DNA from: Dendrocalamus latiflorus
Taxonomy: Eukaryota; Streptophyta; Magnoliopsida; Poales; Poaceae
Length of the DNA: 64,000 nt
Assembly: GCA_017311315.1 (NCBI GenBank)
Contig: CM029610.1
Location: 34,842,870 to 34,906,869 of the forward strand
Direction of reading: 5' to 3'
Positions 45,451-55,364 of the stretch are shown piece by piece. The position numbers were made by a program, and so were the translations under genes. How positions within the stretch are numbered: the first letter of the stretch is position 1; every line of letters begins with the position of its first letter. Below the pieces are notes generated by a model. It had not been told where the DNA came from and made no database searches. It was given only the letters and a program-made list of their open reading frames with translations.

Positions 45451-47215
45451 ATGGACCGAAGCTGGATGTATATTGAGAACCGTGTGAGTGAAGAGTACAT
45501 TACTGGCGTGTCTGCTTTTAGAAGGGCGGCCGAGCTGGATATGTTGAAGAAGGGGATGAAATATATGTATTGCACATGTATTGATTGTGATAATCTCAAG
45601 ATGTTTAGCAACTCAGCGCAGATTGAAGCTCACTTGATTCAAAGGGGTTTCAGAAAAGGGTACAAATGTTGGACCAGTCAAGGTGAAGAGAAGAGTACAC
45701 AAGAAGGTAGTTATGACATAGTCGAGGGAGACAACGATATGCCAATTGTGGACTGTTCTTTCGATCATGAGGATAGGTCGTAGGATGACAATCTGGATCA
45801 GATGTTACGTGATGTAGAAGGGAACTATAGTGAGAGAGAGTTTGGTAAATTCGAGGGCTTGATGGAGGACTCGAAGAAACCTTTGTTTCCGGGCTGCAAG
45901 CCGCAATACACGAGGTTGTCATCAGTTCTAGAACTGCTAAAATTGAAGGCAAGCAATGGTTGGTCCGACAAGAGTTTCACGGCATTATTAGGTCTCCTAG
46001 TGGACATGCTTCCAACAGGAAATGTGTTGCCGAGAACCACCTACCAAGCCAAGAAGATTCTTTGTCCATTAGGAATGAAAGTAGAAAGAATACATGCATG
46101 TCAGAATGATTGTATCCTGTACCGTAAAGAGTATGCTAGCTTACATGTTTGTCCGGTGTGCAAAGCATCCCGATACAAGCGTAAAAATGACTTTGATGAT
46201 GGGAAGGGCATCGAGGTGAAGCAAGGATCTCCTGCTAATGTGATGTGGTATCTTCCTGTAATCCCCCGTTTGAAGCGTTTATTTGCAAACCGCAAGGATG
46301 CAAGATTGATGCGTTGGCACTACGAGCAGCGTAAGAAAGACAGAATGATAAGACATGTTGCTGATTCTGCCCAGTGGAGGAACATCGATAGGATGTTTGT
46401 AGATTTCAGTGTGGAACCAAGAAATATAAGGTTTGGATTTAGTACAGATGGAATGAATCCTTTTGGTAACATGAGCAGCCGACATAGCACCTGGCCCGTG
46501 ACTCTGTGCATGTACAACCTTCCTCCTTGGCTGTGTATGAAGCGGAAATATATTTTGATGTCACTACTTATCCAAGGGCCGAAGCAACCTGACAACGATA
46601 TTGATGTGTTCCTAGCCCCATTGGTGGAAGATCTTGCAATACTGTGGAATGAAGGGGTACATGTATGGGATGCGGACAAACGAGAGAACTTCACTCTACG
46701 TGCCATGTTGTTCTGCACCATTAATGCTTTTCCTGCTCTTGGTAACCTGTCAGGGTTGAGTATAAAAGGAGCCAAAGCGTGTCTGCACTGCTTAGATTAT
46801 ACTGAGAGTGTGTGGTTGAACAACTCGCGAAAAACTGTGTACATGCGTCACCGTAGGTTCCTTCCAAAGCATCACCCATACCGCAAGATGATGAAACAAT
46901 TTGACGAAAAAAAGAGGATGACTCAGTACCAAGACCTTTTAGCGGGAAAGAGGTGTATGATATGGTCAAGGATATAAATGTTGTATTTGGAAAGGGACGT
47001 AAATTGAGGAAGAACATGTGGAAAAAGAGGTCAATATTTTGGGACTTGTCTTATTGGGAGCACTTAGAAGTTCGCAATTGCATCGATGTCCTGTACGTAG
47101 AGAAGAATGTATGTGACAGTTTGATTGGTCTCTTACTGAACATTCCTGATAAAACAAAGGATGGTGTTAATGCAAGGCTTGACTTGGTCGCTATGAACAT
47201 CAGGACCGAGTTAGC
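45451..47215 (+). pseudogene. CACTA TNP2 transposase, N-terminal and central part
   Basis: Starts MDRSWMYIENRVSEEYITGV with the Cys-bearing transposase-associated domain (CTCIDCDN ... EAHLIQRGF). After an in-frame TAG at 45781, where related proteins have Trp, it continues through the TNP2 domain: LPRTTYQAKKILCPLGMKVE, HVCPVCKASRYK, NPFGNMSSRHSTWPV and CLHCLDYTES. A one-base shift near 46940 moves the frame to VYDMVKDINVVFGKGRK and RNCIDVLYVEKNVCDSLIG. The coding similarity ends at MNIRTELAPIE (about 47215), where GC-rich leader-like sequence begins. The DUF4218/DUF4216 part is missing. TNP2 proteins cut CACTA ends; this copy is inactive by three lesions. Confidence 0.9.
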
Positions 47216-47384
47216 ACCGATAGAGACCGATAAAGGCCGGACGCACCTTCCCCGCCGGTCCCTCCCGACGCCGCTCCCTCCCGACGCCGTCGGTCCCTCC
47301 CGACGCCGGTCCCTCCCGACGCCCCTCCGACGCCGCTTCCTCCCGATCGACGCCGCCGGTCCCTCTCGACGCCGCTCCCTCCGA

Positions 47385-47580
47385 GCTTCACATGTATTTT
47401 ATGTTATATGCTTCACATGTTATATGCTTCACATGTTATATGCTTCTCATGTTATATGCTTCACATGTTATATGCTCGTGTTATATGCTTCACATGTTAT
47501 ATGCTTCACATGTTATATGCTTCACATGTTATATGCTCATGTTATATGCTTCACATGTTATATGCTTCACATGTTGGAAG
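47385..47580. repeat. 16-bp tandem repeat replacing the TNP2 tail
   Basis: About 11-12 copies of a 16-bp unit (TGCTTCACATGTTATA), with three truncated units (CATGTTATATGCTCRTG). Reading frames of Cys/Met/Leu/His here are repeat artefacts. It lies between the broken TNP2 and the Ulp1 gene. Confidence 0.9.
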
Positions 47581-47764
47581 GCCTATATATAGCTCACTGC
47601 AGTTAGTTAATCGTTAGAACTTTGTCAAAGGGCATAAAGCAAGTGACACACTCCAGTGTATCTTGTTCAATGAACTTGACGCACTGGTTTGTGTCACTTG
47701 ATTCATAGAACTTTGACAAGCTGGGACCATAGCTCACTGCAATTAGTTTTTTCTTAGAAGAGAG

Positions 47765-50700
47765 ATGGCGTCCACACAGTCTTCGTCGTCGTCATCTGGG
47801 TCTCACGCTCCCAAGATTGCGAAAACTAAACGTGGTCGAGGAGTATCGAAAAGGCCAGAGGGCTGAATAACCATCACGGTGGTCTCTCCGAATGGGATCC
47901 CTATGGAATCGAAGAAAGCAGCATCATCATTTCGGACTACCTGCGGGATAATTGGAAGGCAACGGGTCCCCATCACCATAGCAAGCTGGAAAGATTTGAC
48001 AAAGGATCACAAAAATCAGCTATGGGAGGAAATTACAAATTCGTTCGAGATCCCAGCAGAAGTACAGGGACTCGTGCAATGGCAGGCGCTCCTCGCGATG
48101 GGAAAAGCATGGAAGAATTTTAAGAGCACTCTTGTGACGAAGTACGTGTCTGAGGATGTCACGCCCTTCACGAAGTATCCTTTCGTGTCGCCGGAAACAT
48201 GGGAGGCCTTTGTGCAGATGAAGACGATGACCGAATTTGAACAACAAAGTGCGACGCACAAGGCTCTCCAGTCACAAAACACGCACCCTCACAGACTTGG
48301 CACCGCTGGGTTCGCGGGTAAAATCCCGCAATGGAGGATGCAGGATGAGGTCACAATCCGATCGGAGGCCTCTCCGCCATTTGCCGGGATCGCAAACGAG
48401 CGCGCTCGAAACTGGTTAAGAGTGAGGTCATCAACCACATCTTCGGGTGTCTCTTTCAAAAACCCTGCAGATGAGGAAGTGTCCCAACGCCTGGTAAAAT
48501 ATGTTAAACAACATAGTTGTTAACACCTCTTGAACTTCATGGGTTCAAAAATAACATGATTAATTGCCTTTTGCAGCAATCATTGACTACCGAATCTTCT
48601 CGTGGCTCCTTTGAAGAATATAGGGAGATAGATTTACTATCACAGGCCTTGGGAAACAAGGAGCATCCAGGTCGCACACGAGGCATGGGGGTTTATGTAC
48701 CTTGGAGGCACGGATTTCCAGATTACTCCGAGACATATAGGAGTAGGAAGAGATCCAAGGCGTACCGCAGTGAACAAATAAAACAGGAGCTTCGTGCTCA
48801 ACTTGAGGAACAACTATCTGGCTCACTTCAAGAGCAGACTGCCTCACTTCGAGGAGAGATAGATTCGTTGCGGGAAGAACTGAGACAAATCCGCAACCAA
48901 TCGCAACCCACTCCTACTACTGCAGTACCCAGTCCCCCTCAACGTCGCAGTAGCTGCGCGTCCACACCAATTTCTGAACATAGCGATGCCCACTTACCTA
49001 TTGATGACATTCAGGTAGGGCTGGATAACGAGCTGGCTCGGCTCGGCTCGGCTCGGCTCGGTCTGGCTCGGTAGGATAACGAGCTGGCTCGAGCTGGCTC
49101 GTTATAACTAACGAGCTAAAAAGCTAGCTCGGCTCGGCTCGTAAAAAGCTCGAGTTAGCTCGTTTGGCTCGTGAGCCAGGGCCAAAAAATGTCTCCATCA
49201 TATATTCATCCATGGAAGCATGGCTCGTTTGGCTCGTTTGGCTCGTTTAGCTCGTTTGGCTCGTTTGGGTACAATAGAGTACAAATTAACACATGCATGG
49301 CTCGTTTGGGTACAATAGAGTACAAATTTACACATTAACACATGCAATAGAGTACAAATTAGGTCCATGGAAGCAGCATATGCATACCTAAATTCCTGAA
49401 AGTATGGCTCGTTTGGCTCGTGAGCGGCTCGCGAGCTGGCTCGAGTTGGCTCGTTATAGCTAACGAGCTAAAATCTTGGCTCGGCTCGGCTCGTTATCCT
49501 AACGAGCCGAGCCGAGCCGAGCCGAGCCAGCCACGAGCCGAGCGAGCTAACGAGCTTCGAGTTTTTCGTCCAGCCCTACATTCAGGTAATGTACCTCTTT
49601 AGAATGGTACATAGATCTCTCTGGTGGACGCCTTAACTCATCTTGTATCGTTATGTAGGAGCCCATGCCTTGCAGCCTCAAAGTCAGGCTTGTTGGCTCT
49701 ATTCCCGTTGACGCTGGGCGCGACATGGTGTATCCATTGCTGCCAGGGACGCTGGTGCACGGTGTACAAGTAGACACCGGTTTCATAAAGGTCCAGGTGG
49801 ACATGATTAATGATATTTTTAAGTCCGTCCCTCTTGAGAAGCCCCCAAACGAAGAGATTAAGACATTAGGGGATGCCGTCCACACATTCATTCAGTGGCC
49901 CAAGGGGGACATCGTCCTCGACATGTCCGTGCCACAATCTTCACATCCAGTGGCCCAAGAGGGACGTCGCCCTGGACCTGGCACATCGGCTCCGGTGGCA
50001 CCACCTCCACCTCCAAATCCAGTAAAGTCTGTTGCATCGGCTCCCGCCGAGACGCCACCAAGAACATATCATAAGCGAGGCCCCAAGGCTCATGCGAAGA
50101 AAATTAAGCCGCGTCCCATGTCATGGAAGTTTACTCTAGGAGTGTCTTTGGTGTCCGATTCACAATTATCCCAGCTTGGTTTGATTTGCAAAACATTGCA
50201 TGCCTGGTACATGGAGAAGTCCAACATGAAGCCAAACCGGCAGAGTGCATTGACTCTGAAATATAAGGAGACGCATTTCCTCCACGAATCGGGCTACATC
50301 GTCGTGACATTCGAAGATTTATTCTTACTATTCAATCTTGACGAACTCGACGCCTCACTTCTACGATGCTGGACACTGTAAGTGTACTGTACAATGAATA
50401 CATTCACGTTATACAGATAAATGTCATTACTCTTTCTTTATGTATAGATACATGATCCAACAAGTCCGACAATCGCGACGACCGGTGGGTTTCCTCGACC
50501 CTCACTTGGTCTCTGAGCAATGTATCAACGCAGATGCATCCTTCGTGCAAGGTTACATAACGAGGGGATTGATTGCTCACACCGACAAGGAGTACGTCAT
50601 GGTACCCTTCAACCAAGGGTAAGTGCTTCACTAGTTGCCACATATATGTTTCATTTGTACTTTACATGCAGCATGAACTTAGGATTAATCACTATGGCGA

Positions 50701-51394
50701 CACACATGACTAGGCATCACTGGATTTTGATTGTGATTGTACCGAAGTGGAGCAAGGTAATATACCTTGATTCCCTCCTTAGGAGCAACCACGACTTCAG
50801 TTGTGTGCAAGAAGTACTTAACAGGTAAACTCATTTCTATTGTAATATTTCTTTTGTTTGCCACGGCCGAGGCTAAGTTTTTTGAATCACGTAGGGCGTT
50901 TGCCGATTATGTTGCCCAAGGAGGAACACACGACAAAAAAATCCAGTGACACGCTACGACACAACACGCGTTTCCGGTACCCGCTACAACACAACAATCC
51001 TATATCATACTTTGTTATAATGCCTCTAGAATTGACAATACCGATGTATATAATTCTATTTTTGCAGTGCCACCAGCAGCTACAGGGCAACGTATGTGGA
51101 TTCTACGTTTGCCGCCATATGAAGGAACTCATGGGTACTAAGATCAATGATCCAGAGGTTTGTCAGGTCCTTCCAATAATTATTACTTTCTGATTATATA
51201 TATGTATTTATATTACACACACATGCTAATTAATGACTTAACATTGCTCCTAGCGACAGCGGGTGCACTTCGACGAAAGTGCATATGATCTTGACAATCT
51301 CGTCGAGATTCGTGGAATCATCTCCGAATTCTTACTAGCAGAGGTCATAAGTAAGAGGGGAGAGTTCCACGCCGGCAATGGTGGTGATAATTAG
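47765..51394 (+). pseudogene. CACTA-encoded Ulp1-like (C48) cysteine protease, element C
   Basis: Exons read as 47765-48493, 48577-49014, 49659-50378, 50448-50618, 50714-50824, about 50895-50950, 51068-51157, 51254-51394. The start MASTQSSSSSSGSHAPK parallels element A. Exon 1 has the En/Spm-associated domain (THPHRLGTAGFAGK); exon 2 a coiled coil (EQIKQELRAQLEEQLSGSLQ); exon 3 a Pro-rich linker. The protease core keeps His (GHHWIL), Asp (IYLDSL), Gln (CHQQ) and Cys (NVCGFYVC). Lesions: TGA at 47864 where A has CGA (a CpG change) and a stop after KKIQ (50947) where A splices. Exon 4 is split by an intron absent in A. A hAT MITE sits at the exon 2 donor. Confidence 0.82.
49016..49578. mobile_element. 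hAT-type MITE, 563 bp, at an exon-intron border
   Basis: Ends TAGGGCTGGA and TCCAGCCCTA, with perfect 8-bp duplications CATTCAGG at 49008-49015 and 49579-49586. The interior is made of GGCTCG/GAGCC repeats forming an extended foldback. Inserted in the Ulp1 gene of element C right at the exon 2 splice donor. Confidence 0.93.
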
Positions 51395-51677
51395 ATGTTG
51401 AAACATTGGATTCAACTGTACAAATCAAACAATTCCTTCAATTGAATTCATTTGTCAGATTTTGTGTAACGATTTTCATTCTATATATGTATGTGATTTG
51501 CTGGCCGTTTGTTACATTCATCTGTGTATCGAATTTTGTTGTAATTTACTATGAGTTGCAATTAACTTATATCTGTCATTTATCTGTAATCTGCTTGCTT
51601 GCTTGCTTTCAGAGGGCATGGCTAGCATATCCTGAGGCTAGCCAAAAAACAGCAAATAAAATGGATGATGCACTTGG

Positions 51678-52128
51678 TATCACAGACAATTCGTTGTCAA
51701 AAACCGTCTGTGATACAATATCACAGACGGTTTCAAAGAGTGCCGTCTGTGGTGTGAATGATATCACAGACGGTCTTTACTACTAACCGTCTGTGATATA
51801 CAGAATATCACAGACGGTTAGTAATAAAAACCGTCTGTGATATTCTGTATATCACAGACGGTCTTTATTGCTAACCGTCTGTGATAGGCGAGTATCACAA
51901 ACGGTTTTTTATAAAAAAACCGTCTGTGATAGGAGACTATCACAAACGGTTTTTTATAAAAAACCGTCTGTGATACTCGCCTATCACAGACGGTTAGTAA
52001 TAAAGACTGTCTGTAATGTGAGTTATCACAGACGGCTCAGGAACCGTCTGTGATAACCACCAACTATCACTGACACCTAAACACTGACGGTTCAGGAACC
52101 GTCTGTGATAGGGTTGTCTGTAGCAGTG
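51678..52128 (+). repeat. Right subterminal palindrome array of element C
   Basis: About eight units of the family palindrome; closely similar to 7548-8022 of element B, unit by unit, including GAGTGCCGTCTGTGGTGTGA. Confidence 0.92.
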
Positions 52129-52131
52129 TAG

Positions 52132-53171
52132 GAACGCAACACCAAGAAATAAAAGATTACATGGACAGGAGGGAGCTCCCTAACCGTGGCTGAAGCCACC
52201 AAACAGGTTCTCACAGGAATAAGGAAGATGAATGCTAATCATTTCATAGTTGACGAGAACACATATGTAACAATACCTTAGCTTAGATACAATTTTACCT
52301 GGGGCAAGATATCCTTTTGTCACTGTTTATTATGCACAAACCATTCGATTGGAGCTTCTTCAAAGAACATACTTTGTGTCACTGGCCCTTCCAATTTAAT
52401 GTATGACACATCCATGGATGAGAGGCCGATCATGCTCGGAAACGATGATGGAATGCTGTCGTTCAATGCATCTATTTATTACTAAAAGTCGATGATGACA
52501 GGCGTTCTTGAGTCACTTAGAAAAAAGAGAAATAACTAAATATTCTCATAAAAAAGCAAAACATCCAACCCTTTATTTTGTGAAACTTATTGTAATAAAC
52601 AAACTAGAACCATTGGATCCCTACTTGAATCTGTAGGCGTCCTCTGTACACGGCCATTATGTAGTCGATTGTGATTTGGGGCTCGCCAACAACGGGCCGG
52701 TGGGTTAGAAATCCTGTCTCCACCCACATCATGGCCATCTATGGCTCTGATTAATTACGATCAATAAGGTCTAGTGCCCCTGCTCGTCTGTGGGTTGTAG
52801 CAGTAGTTAGCTTACGAGTCAGGACTCAACTTTAGAGTTTGATGCATATCTGTATGAAAATCCAACTCCGATTAGATCTCTGTCCATACCCTACAAGACA
52901 TGTATTAAAATCAAAGTCGCATGTAGAGAAGGTCTCCCATACGCACCAAAGGACGAGTACAAATACAAATTTATGTACCCTTCCTTATGTATACACTAGA
53001 AGATACGTATCAGAATCAAACTCACAAATGTAACCCTTCCTTATGATATGTATCCGAATCAACTCCCAAATGTGATTTATACCCTACAAGAGACATGTAT
53101 TAGAATCAAACTCCCAAATGTAATGTATTATATAAACTTAACACAACCAAAAAAAGTTGCACATCCAACGC
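52132..53171. other. Spacer, weak degenerate repeats
   Basis: 52840-53120 repeats a motif like ACAAGACATGTATTAGAATC two to three times. No gene is recognised. Confidence 0.5.
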
Positions 53172-53174
53172 TAA

Positions 53175-53573
53175 GGGTGTGTTTGGTTGCCTGAATCTCC
53201 TTCGTCCTGGTTAGGTGGATCCGTATAATCTGAGAAAGAGCCTGTTTGGTTGCCTGTATGAGTGGATACAGCCTGCATGAGCGGATGCAAAAATACACCC
53301 TCATCCTGGATGGGTGGATACTCTCAAAATGAGCTTCACTAGCCATCCTGGATGGGTGGATACAGTGTATCTTATGCGGTCCCACGTGTCAGCCTCTCAG
53401 GTTTGGTAGACTGCATCCGCTCATACAGGCAACCAAACAACATCTCAGTTTTTTTGCATCCGCTCATGCAACCTCACCAAACATCTTCTTTTTCTGAAAT
53501 ACAATTTCACTCAGCCTGCATCCACCCACCCAGGATATACGATACAACCTCCATCCACGAACCAAACACACCC
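53175..53573. mobile_element. Tourist-like (PIF/Harbinger) MITE
   Basis: Ends GGGTGTGTTTGGTTG and CGAACCAAACACACCC; TAA duplications at 53172-53174 and 53574-53576. The interior is partly palindromic (GGATGGGTGGATAC). Confidence 0.88.
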
Positions 53574-53591
53574 TAAAAGTATTCTTCAATC

Positions 53592-53895
53592 TCAATGAGT
53601 GCGACAGCCATCAGGCCCAGATCCGGCAGTCCAGGGGTCAGATCTGTCAGTGCAGTGCCCGGATCCGACAGTCTGGTAGCTAGATACGCCTCCCCGCCAC
53701 GTCGAGAGGATGCCAACCTTGCCCCTATCCCCCACACTCAACGCCATCAAGATGTTGCGGCAGGAGGCTTGGCTGGAAGACCTCGCAAAGCAGAAGCCCG
53801 CTGTGAAGCGTTGGGAGGACCATCTCACACGGAGGGAGCACGATGTCGATATGTTAGACTATGTGACTGGTCTAGGTTATTTTGGTGATGAATAA
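53592..53895 (+). pseudogene. Unrecognised coding-like fragment
   Basis: The frame from about 53740 reads MLRQEAWLEDLAKQKPAVKR and WEDHLTRREHDVDML, ending YFGDE-stop at 53893. It looks like a genuine, helical, charged coding segment. Overlapping frames upstream are less convincing, and a true start is not visible; the ATG at 53710 is the earliest in frame. It directly abuts the LTR-like repeat beginning near 53887. I do not recognise the family. It may be a gene fragment carried by, or cut by, that repeat. Confidence 0.35.
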
Positions 53896-54460
53896 TTGAC
53901 AATGGTTAATTAATGATGAATATTTGATAATATTGTTTAGCGTTGTTTTGCGAGTTGTGTTGCGTGTGTGCGGATTGATGTTGGTCAAGTTTAGACGAAC
54001 TTGTGCCGGAAGAATGTTCTTTGGTCTTTGCATGTGCAGGTTGAGTATGGAGACGATCATGGTCGGTGACGAGGTGGACCGGGACTAGGATGGGGAGATC
54101 CGAGGTTCAGACGGTCAAGGAAGTCATGAGATGGTCGGGCTCATGCTTGGGCGCATGGAGATTAAAGGTGGATGATGCGTGGAGAAGCTACGGGAGGTGC
54201 GGTCCTGGAGGCTTCGACACGAGACGAGTTAGAAAAGTTGGAATTTTGGAAAAACCCGTGTTAGGAAGGGTTTCGGGTCCCTTTGGTGTTGGAATTGGAT
54301 TAGAACTCGTGGGCTTAGGGTAAGCTCAGGTTTTGGGTCCTAGACTATAAATAGAGAGGTGGGTTTGAAGGCTAACCCTGTGGTTTTTGGAGAGACTAAT
54401 TTCGTGCTAGGGTTTAGGGGTGCTAGGAGGGTACTTTGTAGCCACCATGATATAGAAATA
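53887..54460 (+). repeat. LTR-like repeat with TATA box
   Basis: It begins TGATGAATAATTGACAATGG; the reverse copy is at 22545-22974. A TATA box ACTATAAATAG lies at 54341. The right limit is uncertain. No ORF of interest. Confidence 0.6.
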
Positions 54461-55364
54461 AAATTTAGATCTATTTCGAGAAGAAAAAAATTCCGTCGGC
54501 GGCGGTCCTGATTACTTGCGTCGTTCATCGCCAACAGTGACGCAAGATCGCACGTCGCCGCTTGTGCTGAGAAGCTGCGTGTGGTCTTTCATCGCCTCGA
54601 TCCGAGTGTGGTATAAATCGAACACGCTGAATACATCAAGCAATCCACGGTAAGAAACCATTCATCTCATTAGTTTTCGTGAAAAAACAGACATAATTAT
54701 AGGAGAGAGAAGATAATTTTTTTGCGGCAGGACAGAAAATCAATGCAGTAGTTTTAAGGCACAGTGATTGATGTGAGCAAAGAATATTAAGTTGGTGTGC
54801 AGTCAATTGTCTAGGGTGAAAATAAAAAGGTGTGGCTGCGTGCATTTGCTATTGAGGGTTAGTAAATTGAAGGGCGTCACGTACGGAGAAAAAGGCCAAC
54901 ATGGCATACTAGAAGTGGCTCTTTTTGGTTTGGTCCTGTGTGAAAGTAGACAACAGTGCATATTTGCTTTTTATTTATTGATTGGAACAAACACCGAGAC
55001 ATACATCTTTTTCATTCAGAGAAGTGTGTCAACAGTAGTGGAGGGTGAAAACAATATTTATTTCTCTTGTTTTTTTTTATTTCGGCTGAGCAGCAGTTTA
55101 GTAGTTTTTAGCACATCGCTCGCATTTGGTCTTCGATCACAGAAGTGGGCGCACAGTACTAGAGATTGAAAGTTTTTCTTTTCTTTTCAATTATTATTAT
55201 TTTTGTGTTGTTCTTTTTATTTTATCGCTAGCAAGTTAGATAATTAGAAAATAGAGTAAGGTTAAAAAAAAGCTTCCGCTATGTCGATACGTTGTGGATG
55301 GATTCTGAGGTGGGGATAAGCGAGAGGGAGGAGACGCATGCGCTACAAAAGAAGAAGGCGAAGC
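54461..55364. other. Spacer, nothing recognised
   Basis: A 125-codon plus-strand ORF at 54792-55169 shows no domain I recognise and has AT-rich composition. Confidence 0.4.

Larger units (their letters stand above)
41867..52128 (+). mobile_element. CACTA element C, 10.26 kb, both ends present
   Basis: Left end CACTACTACAAAAGAGCC at 41867, right end TTGTCTGTAGCAGTG at 52128, perfect TAG duplications at 41864-41866 and 52129-52131. Left to right: subterminal palindromes, a minus-strand ORF, palindrome arrays alternating with promoter-like blocks and two long foldbacks, a TNP2 gene missing its C-terminal part, a 16-bp repeat tract, an Ulp1-like protease gene with an inserted hAT MITE, and the right subterminal array. 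Stops and frameshifts in both large genes make it likely non-autonomous now, although its ends look mobilisable. Confidence 0.95.

Noticed and set aside
47392..47617. Cys-Tyr-Met-Leu repeat peptides
   Set aside because: Translations of a 16-bp tandem repeat in all three frames.
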